DNA from: an uncultured bacterium
GTDB lineage: Bacteria; Bacillota; Clostridia; Oscillospirales; Ruminococcaceae
Assembly (NCBI GenBank): GCA_905215595.1
Contig: CAJMQZ010000024.1
Span: 1 to 22,588 of the forward strand
Direction: 5' to 3'
DNA: 22,588 nucleotides
Positions 14,769 through 21,869 of the stretch are shown here, piece by piece. The stretch's first letter is position 1, and each line of letters opens with the position of its first letter. A program made the position numbers and the translations under genes. The notes below the pieces were generated by a model. The model searched no databases. It saw only the letters and a list, made by a program, of their open reading frames with translations, and had not been told where the DNA came from.

Positions 14769-15761
14769 CCGTTCTTGCGGTCGTTTTTTATCGGGCAGCA
14801 GCGCGCAGACCAGCCGCACCATCTGCCCGGTCAGGGGCAGCCACACCAGCGCACACAGTACGTTGAATAAGGTGTGTGCGTTGGCGATTTGCCGGGCGAT
14901 CACCGCGCACTCCGTCCCTGTGGGCGAGCACAGCCGCACCAGCGCCGTAAAGGGCTGCAAGAGTGCGCAGCACACCGCCGCGCCGCTCAGGTTGAAGATG
15001 GCGTGGGCTGCCGCCACCCGCTTGGCGTCTCTTCCCTGCCCGATGGCGGCAAGCACCGCCGTGATGGTGGTGCCGATGTTATCCCCCAGCAGAATGGGAA
15101 TGGCCGCAGTCAGCCTCAGCAGGCTGTGCACGCCGTCTGCCCCGGGCTGCGCCGCCATGCTTTGCAGCAGCGCCACTGTGGCAGAGCTGCTTTGCACCGT
15201 CAGAGTCATGCAGACGCCCGCCAGCAGTCCGTGCAGGGGGCTTTGCTGCACCCGGGCAAGCTCCAGCCGGAGCAGCGGACTTTGCAGCAGCGGTTCCATG
15301 GCGCTGCGCATTACCGTAACGCCCTCAAACAGCAGTCCGAAGCCGAACACTGCCTCGCCCACGCAGCGGCCCCGCCAGCCCTTGCAGGCCAGACAAAGCA
15401 GCACCCCGCCAAACAGCAGCAGATATCGCCAGCTTTCCACCCGGAACGCCAGCAGCTGCGCCGTGACCGTAGTGCCGATGTTCGCCCCGAACACCACCGG
15501 AACCGCCTGCCGCAGCTGCAACAGCCCCGCCGCCAGAAAGGCGATCACCATGACCGTGACCGCTGAGCTGCTTTGCAGCACTGCCGTGACCGCCGCCCCG
15601 GTCAGCAGCCCTGCCACCGGGTTTGCGGTGCACCGCGCCAACAGGCTGCGCAGCCGCCTGCCCGCTCCCTGCTGCACCGCCCGACACAGGCTGTCCGTCC
15701 CGTATAAAAACAGCGCCAATCCGCCGAATACCTGTAACAGTACTTGGAATCCCTGCTCCAT
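14763..15761 (-). CDS. Na+/phosphate cotransporter family protein, short form without PhoU domain
   Basis: 332 residues, the membrane core only. Repeat 1 is QSSSAV (63-68) with GANIGTT (92-98); repeat 2 is QSSSAT (190-195) with GDNIGTT (226-232). This matches the PNaS inverted-repeat core. The C-terminus is a short basic tail (PDKKRPQERL) with no PhoU-like helices. Start set at ATG 15761: GGAGG lies 6 nt upstream, while the in-frame GTG at 15767 directly abuts it. A promoter was not resolved; the 200 bp between this gene and the divergent marR gene is shared. Role by family: sodium-coupled phosphate or related anion transport. No terminator was seen before the sortase promoter, so read-through into the sortase gene is possible. 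Confidence 0.9.
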   Translation of the reverse strand: MEQGFQVLLQVFGGLALFLYGTDSLCRAVQQGAGRRLRSLLARCTANPVAGLLTGAAVTAVLQSSSAVTVMVIAFLAAGLLQLRQAVPVVFGANIGTTVTAQLLAFRVESWRYLLLFGGVLLCLACKGWRGRCVGEAVFGFGLLFEGVTVMRSAMEPLLQSPLLRLELARVQQSPLHGLLAGVCMTLTVQSSSATVALLQSMAAQPGADGVHSLLRLTAAIPILLGDNIGTTITAVLAAIGQGRDAKRVAAAHAIFNLSGAAVCCALLQPFTALVRLCSPTGTECAVIARQIANAHTLFNVLCALVWLPLTGQMVRLVCALLPDKKRPQERL

Positions 15762-15873
15762 CCGCACCCTCCGTTTCTGCCTGTCCTTTATTTCTATGCA
15801 GCGAGAGCCGGTTTGCGCATTGACAAAGCCTACAAGTTTTTTGTGAATTTTTGTTTAATATTTCCCCATTCTC

Positions 15874-15902
15874 TTGCAATCCGGTCGCAAAAGGAATATG
15901 CT
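15874..15902 (+). promoter_or_regulatory. Promoter of the marR-ABC exporter operon
   Basis: TTGCAA (15874-15879), 17-bp spacer, TATGCT (15897-15902). Start would fall near 15909, just before the palindrome. Confidence 0.6.
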
Positions 15903-15913
15903 TATCAGGCGTT

Positions 15914-15937
15914 AATACTTAACAGCTGTTAAGTATT
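15914..15937. promoter_or_regulatory. Perfect 24-bp palindrome, likely MarR operator
   Basis: Half-site AATACTTAACAG is followed with no spacer by its exact reverse complement. It covers about +6 to +29 of the predicted marR transcript and ends 28 bp before the GTG start. Position and symmetry fit a dimeric MarR repressor blocking its own operon. Binding is inferred, not shown. Confidence 0.75.
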
Positions 15938-15965
15938 TGAAAAATGCAAACGAGGAGGGACTGTC

Positions 15966-16475
15966 GTGTCCGAGCCAAGTACCCCCAGCTTTCAGGGGAT
16001 GTGCCACTTTATCGGGCAGCTGAGCAAGGCATCCAAGGCCGGGATGCGGGCGGCGCTGGCCGATTGCCCCAAATGCCACTTTCATATGTTGGAAGGCCTG
16101 CTGCACGCCATCAACTGTCACGGCAAGGACGGTGCCATTTATGTCTCCGACCTTGCCCGGGAGATCCGTCAGCCGCTGCCGGCGGTCTCGCGCGGACTGC
16201 GGCTGATGGAGCAGGACGGCACCGTGGTGCGGGAGCCGGACCCCGCCGACCGCCGCAAAACGCTGGTGCGCATCACCCCCAAGGGGTATGAACTGTGCCA
16301 CCAGTGTGAGCAGGCTCTGCGCGACTACTTTGCCAGCGTGCTGGCACGGTTAGAGCCGGAGCAGGCAGCCCAGATGGACGCGCTGCGCGGCGCGCTGATG
16401 GATGCTATTCTTGCGGAAAATGCCGCGCGCAACATTGACCCGAAGGGAGAAACGAACCATGACAAAGATCTTTAA
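15966..16475 (+). CDS. MarR family transcriptional regulator
   Basis: 169 residues. The winged-helix domain covers about 35-115: recognition region VSDLAREIRQPLPAVSRGLRLMEQDG, then the wing DPADRRKTLVRITPKG with the family's conserved D-R pair. Flanking helices make the dimer. Cys residues (for example the CPKC pair near 34-37, plus CHQC near 115) could give redox or metal sensitivity, but this is speculation. Start GTG 15966 has AGGAGG 7 nt upstream. It is first in the operon: the ABC exporter gene that follows starts 17 bp before its stop codon. The palindrome upstream suggests auto-repression with release by a compound that the exporter removes. Ligand unknown. Confidence 0.92.
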   Translation: MSEPSTPSFQGMCHFIGQLSKASKAGMRAALADCPKCHFHMLEGLLHAINCHGKDGAIYVSDLAREIRQPLPAVSRGLRLMEQDGTVVREPDPADRRKTLVRITPKGYELCHQCEQALRDYFASVLARLEPEQAAQMDALRGALMDAILAENAARNIDPKGETNHDKDL

Positions 16476-18756
16476 GCAGCTGGCCCGGCACTGGGCGGTC
16501 TGCCTTGTGGTGTTCGCACTGCTGTTCGTTCAGGCGTACTGTGACCTCGCATTGCCGGACTACACCAGCAAGATCGTGGACACCGGCATCCAGCAGGGCG
16601 GCATTGAAAGCCCCCTGCCCCAGACGGTGCGCCAGAGCACGCTGGACGCGCTGAGCCTGCTGATGAGCGAGGAGGATGCGCAGAAGCTGCAAAACGCCTA
16701 CCAGTACTATCTGCAGGACGATGGCGTGTTGCAGCTGCGCTCCGACCTGACCGAGGACGAGCGCACCGCACTGGAAGATGCCGTGACCACCCCGGACATC
16801 GTGCTGTATATGGCCGCCGCACAGGCCGCCAACACCCCTGCCGGGCAGAACAGCATGGGCATGACCGGCCTTGCCGAGGCACCCTCTGCCGCTGCGGACG
16901 CGGACACTGAGACCGTCACCCCCACGGCAGCAGATCTGGACACCGTTTGCAGCCAGTTTGCCGCCATGAGCCAGATGCCCGGTTTTGACCGCAGTATGCT
17001 GCAAAAGCAGCTGGACGGTGCCATGAGCCAGCTGGACAGCACCCTGCTGGAAAACCTGAAAAGCCAGTCCCTGCTGCTGGTGCAGCTGGAATACGAGGCG
17101 CAGGGCGTTGCGCAGGATGTGCAGATGGGTTACCTCTTCCGGGTGGGCGGCCAGATGCTGGCGCTTACCCTGCTGATGGTGGCCGTGGCTGTGGCCGTGG
17201 GCTTTCTTGCCTCCCGGGTATCCGCCGCCATTGGCCGCGACCTGCGCCGGGAAACCTTCTCCAGTGTCATCGGCTTCTCCAATGCAGAGATCGAGAATTT
17301 CTCCACCGCCTCCCTCATTACTCGTACCACCAACGATATCCAGCAGGTGCAGTTCGTCTGCGTCATCCTGCTGCGCATGGTGGCCTATGCGCCCATTCTG
17401 GGCATTGGCGGCGTACTGCACGTTGTAGGCAGCAGCAGCGGCCTTTCGTGGATCGTGGTGCTGGACGTGGCACTGCTTTTGTTGCTGCTGCTCTTCCTGA
17501 TGAGCGTTGCCATGCCCAAATTCAAGGTGATGCAGCAGCTGGTGGACCGGCTGAATCTGGTCAGCCGCGAGATCTTGACCGGCATCATGCCGGTGCGCGC
17601 CTTCAGCCGCGAAAAGTTTGAGGAGCAGCGTTTTGATAAGGCCAACCGGGAGCTGATGGGCACCCAGCTGTTCACCAACCGCGCCATGGTGGCCATGATG
17701 CCCTTTATGACCCTGATCATGAACGGCACCAGTCTGCTCATCGTCTGGTTCGGCGGCAAGGCCATGGACGCCGGCACCATGCAGGTAGGCGAGATGATCG
17801 CCTTTATCACCTACACCATGCAGATCGTCATGTCCTTCCTGATGCTGGCCATGGTGGCTGTCATGCTGCCCCGCGCCGGTGTGGCCGCGGATCGTATCGA
17901 TGAGGTCATCCGCACCAAAGCCACCATCCACGACCCGGACAAAGCCACCGCAAAAGCTGCACAGGCGCACACCGACTGGCAGGGCGTTGTGCAGTTCGAG
18001 GACGTGAGCTTCCGTTACCCCGGTGCAGACAGCGATGCGCTGGAACACATCAGCTTTACCGCAAAACCCGGCGAGACTACCGCCATCATCGGCTCCACCG
18101 GCTGCGGCAAGTCCACCCTGCTCAACCTGATCCCCCGCTTTTACGATGTGACTGGCGGCAAGGTGACCGTGGACGGCATTGATGTGCGTGAGATGCCGCA
18201 GGCACAGCTGCACGACCTGCTGGGCTATGTGCCCCAGAAGGGTGTGCTGTTCAGCGGCACCATTGACAGCAATCTGAAATTCGGCGGCGAGGATATCACC
18301 GACGCACAGGTGCACAAAGCCGCCGCCATTGCACAGGCCACTGATTTTATCGAGGCAAAGCCCGAGGGCTACCAAAGCCCCATTGCACAGGGCGGCTCCA
18401 ACGTATCGGGCGGCCAGAAGCAGCGGCTTTCCATTGCCCGGGCAATTGCCAAAAATCCCAAGGTCTATCTGTTTGACGACAGCTTCTCGGCGCTGGACTA
18501 CAAGACCGATGTAACGCTGCGCCGCGCTTTAAAAGCACAGACCGACAACGCCACCGTGATCATTGTGGCACAGCGCATCTCCACCGTACTGCACGCAAAC
18601 CAGATCCTTGTGCTAGACGAGGGCAGACTGGTGGGCAAGGGTACCCACGCCCAGCTGATGGTCAGCTGCCCGGAATATCAGGAGATCGCCCGCAGCCAGC
18701 TGAGCCAGAAGGAGCTTGCGCTGGATACCCTGAATACAGAAAAGGAGGGTGAGTGA
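16459..18756 (+). CDS. ABC exporter half-transporter A (degenerate ATPase site, large extracytoplasmic insert)
   Basis: 765 residues, type IV exporter: six predicted membrane helices plus an ATPase domain (about 510-740). Walker A is GSTGCGKST (545-553) and the signature VSGGQ is canonical (649-653). However, the Walker B catalytic Glu is Asp (LFDD, Asp674) and the switch His is Gln (VAQR, Gln705). This is the TM287-like pattern: the degenerate half of a heterodimer. Between helix 1 (about 12-32) and helix 2 (about 232-252) lies an insert of about 185 residues, mostly helical and acidic, predicted outside the membrane. Start chosen at ATG 16459 (AAGGGAG 9 nt upstream) instead of 16402. It overlaps marR by 17 bp and is followed 1 nt later by half-transporter B. 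Substrate unknown; multidrug or peptide export are both possible. Confidence 0.93.
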   Translation: MTKIFKQLARHWAVCLVVFALLFVQAYCDLALPDYTSKIVDTGIQQGGIESPLPQTVRQSTLDALSLLMSEEDAQKLQNAYQYYLQDDGVLQLRSDLTEDERTALEDAVTTPDIVLYMAAAQAANTPAGQNSMGMTGLAEAPSAAADADTETVTPTAADLDTVCSQFAAMSQMPGFDRSMLQKQLDGAMSQLDSTLLENLKSQSLLLVQLEYEAQGVAQDVQMGYLFRVGGQMLALTLLMVAVAVAVGFLASRVSAAIGRDLRRETFSSVIGFSNAEIENFSTASLITRTTNDIQQVQFVCVILLRMVAYAPILGIGGVLHVVGSSSGLSWIVVLDVALLLLLLLFLMSVAMPKFKVMQQLVDRLNLVSREILTGIMPVRAFSREKFEEQRFDKANRELMGTQLFTNRAMVAMMPFMTLIMNGTSLLIVWFGGKAMDAGTMQVGEMIAFITYTMQIVMSFLMLAMVAVMLPRAGVAADRIDEVIRTKATIHDPDKATAKAAQAHTDWQGVVQFEDVSFRYPGADSDALEHISFTAKPGETTAIIGSTGCGKSTLLNLIPRFYDVTGGKVTVDGIDVREMPQAQLHDLLGYVPQKGVLFSGTIDSNLKFGGEDITDAQVHKAAAIAQATDFIEAKPEGYQSPIAQGGSNVSGGQKQRLSIARAIAKNPKVYLFDDSFSALDYKTDVTLRRALKAQTDNATVIIVAQRISTVLHANQILVLDEGRLVGKGTHAQLMVSCPEYQEIARSQLSQKELALDTLNTEKEGE

Positions 18757-18757
18757 T

Positions 18758-20569
18758 ATGCCCAGACCCGGACGTCCCACCACCGAGCGCGCCAAGGACT
18801 TTAAAGGCACGCTGCGGCAGCTCATCCGCACTATGAGCCACTACAAGCTGCCCCTTGCGGCAGCCATGTTGTTTGCAATTCTTTCTACCATCTTCAACAT
18901 TGCAGGCCCCAAGGTGCTGGCAAAAGCCACCACCGCCCTTGCCACCGGCTGGATCGCCCGGCTGCGCGGCACCGGCAGCATCGATTTTGTGTATATCGGC
19001 CGCATTCTGCTGTTTTTGCTGGGGATGTACCTGCTGAGCAGCGCCTTCAGCTTTATTCAGGGCTGGCTGATGACCGGCCTTTCTCAAAAGGTCTGCTACG
19101 ACTTCCGCCGCCAGATCAGTGAAAAGATCAACCGCCTGCCGCTGGCGTACTTTGAAAAGCGCACCGTGGGCGAGGTGCTCTCCCGCATCACCAACGATGT
19201 GGACACACTGGGTCAAAGCCTGAACCAGAGCATCACCCAGCTGATCACCAGCGTGACCACCATGATCGGTGTGCTGGTGATGATGCTTTCCATCAGTCCC
19301 CGCATGACCCTGATTGCTCTGCTGATCTTACCGGTATCGCTGGCGCTGGTGCTGGTGGTAGTCAAGTTCAGCCAGAAGTACTTCAAGGCACAGCAGGCCA
19401 CGCTGGGCGTGGTCAACGGTCAAGTCGAGGAAGTCTACGCCGGTCACAACGTGGTCAAGGCGTTTAACCGCGAGGCTGTGGTGCTGGCAGACTTCAACGC
19501 CGCCAACGATAAGCTGTACGAATCCGCATGGAAGAGCCAGTTCCTCTCCGGCCTGATGATGCCCATCATGAACTTTGTGGGCAACTTGGGCTATGTGGCG
19601 GTGGCCATCGTGGGCAGCATTTTTGCTGCAAATGGTGTTATCACCATTGGTGATATTCAGGCCTTTATCCAGTATGTCAAAAACTTTACCCAGCCCATCC
19701 AGCAGCTTTCGCAGGTATCCAATATGCTGCAGAGCATGGCCGCTGCCGCCGAGCGGGTGTTCGAATTTTTGAACGAGCCGGAGGAGGCGCAGCTGGCCGA
19801 CCCCGCCCGCCGTGCCGACCCCGCCGACATTGACGGACAGGTCACCTTTGACCATGTGCGCTTCGGCTACACCCCGGACAAGACTGTTATCCATGACTTC
19901 AGCTGCACGGTGCAGCCCGGCCAGAAGGTGGCCATCGTAGGCCCCACCGGTGCGGGCAAGACCACCATGGTCAAGCTGCTGATGCGCTTTTACGATGTGG
20001 ACGCCGGTTCCATCACCCTGAACGGCCACGATGTGCGGGACTTTGACCGCAGTGCCCTGCGCGAAGGCTTTGGCATGGTGCTGCAGGACACATGGCTGTT
20101 CAAGGGCACCATCATGGAGAACATCCGCTATGGCCGTCTGGATGCTACCGACGAAGAAGTGGTCGCCGCCGCCAAGGCTGCCAACGCTGACCACTTTATC
20201 CGCACCCTGCCCGGCGGCTACCAGATGGAGCTGAACGAGGACGCCTCCAACGTGAGCCAGGGCCAGAAGCAGCTGCTGACCATCGCCCGCACCATTCTGG
20301 CCGACAACCGCATCCTCATTCTGGATGAGGCCACCAGCAGTGTGGACACCCGCACCGAGCAGCGCATCCAGACCGCCATGGACCGCCTGATGGAGGGCCG
20401 CACCAGCTTTGTCATCGCCCACCGCCTTTCCACCATCCGGGACGCCGACCTCATCCTTGTCATGCGAGACGGCGACATTGTGGAGCAGGGCACCCACGAC
20501 CAGCTGATCGAGGCAGGCGGCTTCTACGCTGACCTGTACAACAGCCAGTTCGAGGATGTTGTAGATTAA
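18758..20569 (+). CDS. ABC exporter half-transporter B (catalytic ATPase site)
   Basis: 603 residues; six membrane helices (about 1-325), then an ATPase domain. Walker A GPTGAGKT (395-402), Walker B ILILDE with catalytic Glu524, and switch His555 (IAHR) are intact. The signature is VSQGQ (499-503), the Gln-for-Gly variant typical of the TM288-like subunit. With subunit A it would form one working ATP site (this Walker A/B with the VSGGQ of A) and one degenerate site. Start set at ATG 18758: AAGGAGG is 9 nt upstream, while GTG 18749 abuts it. One nucleotide separates it from the A gene. The operon ends at the strong terminator at 20596-20643. Confidence 0.94.
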   Translation: MPRPGRPTTERAKDFKGTLRQLIRTMSHYKLPLAAAMLFAILSTIFNIAGPKVLAKATTALATGWIARLRGTGSIDFVYIGRILLFLLGMYLLSSAFSFIQGWLMTGLSQKVCYDFRRQISEKINRLPLAYFEKRTVGEVLSRITNDVDTLGQSLNQSITQLITSVTTMIGVLVMMLSISPRMTLIALLILPVSLALVLVVVKFSQKYFKAQQATLGVVNGQVEEVYAGHNVVKAFNREAVVLADFNAANDKLYESAWKSQFLSGLMMPIMNFVGNLGYVAVAIVGSIFAANGVITIGDIQAFIQYVKNFTQPIQQLSQVSNMLQSMAAAAERVFEFLNEPEEAQLADPARRADPADIDGQVTFDHVRFGYTPDKTVIHDFSCTVQPGQKVAIVGPTGAGKTTMVKLLMRFYDVDAGSITLNGHDVRDFDRSALREGFGMVLQDTWLFKGTIMENIRYGRLDATDEEVVAAAKAANADHFIRTLPGGYQMELNEDASNVSQGQKQLLTIARTILADNRILILDEATSSVDTRTEQRIQTAMDRLMEGRTSFVIAHRLSTIRDADLILVMRDGDIVEQGTHDQLIEAGGFYADLYNSQFEDVVD

Positions 20570-20595
20570 AGCACTTGTTATCGCAATATAACTAC

Positions 20596-20643
20596 AAAAA
20601 GAGCACCTGTTGCCTTTTTAGGGCAATAGGTGCTCTTTGTTTT
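20596..20643. terminator. Bidirectional intrinsic terminator after the ABC exporter operon
   Basis: AAAGAGCACCTGTTGCC (20598-20614) pairs with 20622-20638 over 17 bp with one G-U. The 7-nt loop is T-rich. On the plus strand it is followed by GTTTT (20639-20643); on the minus strand the five A at 20596-20600 give a U run. It can stop the exporter operon and also the lysR gene. Confidence 0.9.
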
Positions 20644-20756
20644 ACCCTCTCAGTCATCGCTGCGCGATGCCAGTTCCCCCGAGAAGGGGAGCTTTTCTAC
20701 ATCTGTCGGTCAAGCTCTCCCTTCGGGAAAGCTGGCACGAAAGTGCCTGAGAGGGT
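20644..20756. repeat. Interspersed palindromic repeat, copy 2 (113 bp)
   Basis: Same element as 11401-11526. Terminal inverted repeats ACCCTCTCAG (20644-20653) and CTGAGAGGGT (20747-20756). The same hairpins recur in the same order with different stem sequences: hairpin A is CATCGC/GCGATG where copy 1 has CAAAGCC/GGCTTTG, and the last hairpin is GGCAC-GAAA-GTGCC. The conserved blocks are CCAG(C/T)TCCCCCGAG, CCCTTCGGG, GCTGGCAC and CCTGAGAGGG. Confidence 0.85.
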
Positions 20757-20769
20757 TTTCGTCTTTTCT

Positions 20770-21696
20770 TTATGATTCCTCCACCGGTTCCAGCTTCAAG
20801 CCGAACAGCTTTTCCGAGAGGGACGGCAGCTGTTGCTGCAAGGCGTGGACATAGGCCATTACTACCGGATCCTCGCGCTTTTGCCCCAGCACAACGCCGA
20901 AGCGGTGTCCCCTGCCCCAATCCAGTACCCGCACAAAACTGAGGTCGGGTCTGCGGTAATAGACCGCCGGGACCATCTTGAGTGCCGGGTCGCCGTAGGC
21001 TGCACTGCGGATCCCGCCCACCGGCGTAAACTCCACCCCTCGGTCCATTCCCTCCTGCAGCAGGCTTGTTTCGTAGACAGTCTGGTACATCTCCTTGATG
21101 GGCAGCCAGCGGTATTGCAATGCCTGTTCTAGGGTCAATCTGCCCACCGGCATATCAGTGGGCGGGTGGATGGGGATGCAAAGTTCTGGCATATAGAACA
21201 ACGGCACAAAGGTAAGCCCCTGCGCGTAGAACTCTGCACTTTCCAGCTGGAAGGAAAGATCCATCTCCCCTTTTTTCAGGCTGCGCCAGACCTCGCTGCG
21301 GTTGGCGCACTGTCCCAGAATAGGCGTGTATTGCAGACACAGCTCGCTTGTCAGTGAAAATACATCATATACGAACATCCGCATTGCCTCATGACACCCT
21401 GCGATGATCAGATGTCTTTCCGGCGGTTTTTCCTGCTGCTGCACCGCGCGGGCGTGGCGCACCGCCTGCTGATACAAGGCCACCAGCTGCTTTGCCTTGG
21501 GGTAAAAATCCTGCCCCGACGGGGTCAGCACCACCCGGCGCGGTACATGTTGGAACAGCTCGAACTGCAATTGCCCTTCCAGCGTGCGGATCTGCTGCGA
21601 AAGTGCCGACTGGGAAAGATACAGCGCCTCTGCCGCCGCAGAAAAGCTGTTCAGTTCCACAATCTTTACAAAGCCTTCCAGTGCGCTCTCGTTCAT
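20770..21696 (-). CDS. LysR family transcriptional regulator
   Basis: 308 residues. The N-terminal winged HTH (1-60) reads ELNSFSAAAEALYLSQSALSQQIRTLE, the usual LysR recognition region. A linker helix follows to about residue 85 and then a periplasmic-binding-type effector domain (about 95-295). It starts at ATG 21696, with AGGAGG 9 nt upstream; the longer frame to 21720 lacks such a site. It is divergent from the flavoenzyme gene and shares a -35 element with it, so it most likely controls that gene and itself. LysR proteins usually bind the small-molecule substrate of the neighbouring pathway; the ligand here is unknown. Repeat copy 2 and the bidirectional terminator lie after its stop. 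Confidence 0.93.
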   Translation of the reverse strand: MNESALEGFVKIVELNSFSAAAEALYLSQSALSQQIRTLEGQLQFELFQHVPRRVVLTPSGQDFYPKAKQLVALYQQAVRHARAVQQQEKPPERHLIIAGCHEAMRMFVYDVFSLTSELCLQYTPILGQCANRSEVWRSLKKGEMDLSFQLESAEFYAQGLTFVPLFYMPELCIPIHPPTDMPVGRLTLEQALQYRWLPIKEMYQTVYETSLLQEGMDRGVEFTPVGGIRSAAYGDPALKMVPAVYYRRPDLSFVRVLDWGRGHRFGVVLGQKREDPVVMAYVHALQQQLPSLSEKLFGLKLEPVEES

Positions 21697-21733
21697 GCTT
21701 TCCTTCCTCCTGCAATACATTAGGTTTTCCTTA

Positions 21734-21762
21734 ATTATAATATGCCAAACTTGAATTGTAAA
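21734..21762 (-). promoter_or_regulatory. Promoter of the lysR gene
   Basis: On the minus strand TTTACA (21762-21757), 17-bp spacer, perfect TATAAT (21739-21734). The -35 shares six bases with the -35 of the divergent promoter. Confidence 0.8.
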
Positions 21763-21784
21763 TAGCGCCCTTCTACGCTACAAT
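21756..21784 (+). promoter_or_regulatory. Promoter of the flavoenzyme gene
   Basis: TTGTAA (21756-21761), 17-bp spacer, TACAAT (21779-21784). Start would be near 21791, giving a leader of about 80 nt. An overlapping weaker option is TTGAAT (21751) with TACGCT (21774). Confidence 0.7.
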
Positions 21785-21795
21785 TGTTAAGGATT

Positions 21796-21820
21796 CAGCA
21801 AAGTGTCTTTTACTTTGCTG
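21796..21820 (+). other. Hairpin near the 5' end of the flavoenzyme mRNA
   Basis: CAGCAAAGT (21796-21804) pairs with ACTTTGCTG (21812-21820), a 9-bp perfect stem with a 7-nt loop. It lies within about 5 nt of the predicted transcript start and about 50 nt before the ATG. It lacks a U run, so it is more likely a 5' stabilising stem than a terminator. Confidence 0.55.
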
Positions 21821-21869
21821 CACGATAAGAAGGAATACAAAGAAGAACAAAAAGAAAGAGAGCGTACCT

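Noticed and set aside
15820..15848. Perfect TTGACA on the plus strand upstream of marR
   Set aside because: At 17-18 bp the downstream hexamers are GTGAAT or TGAATT, which are poor -10 elements. The TTGCAA/TATGCT pair further on fits better.
16405..18375. Long minus-strand open frame (656 codons) opposite the ABC exporter gene
   Set aside because: Antisense shadow; extremely His/Gln-rich and covering coding sequence with clear ABC motifs.
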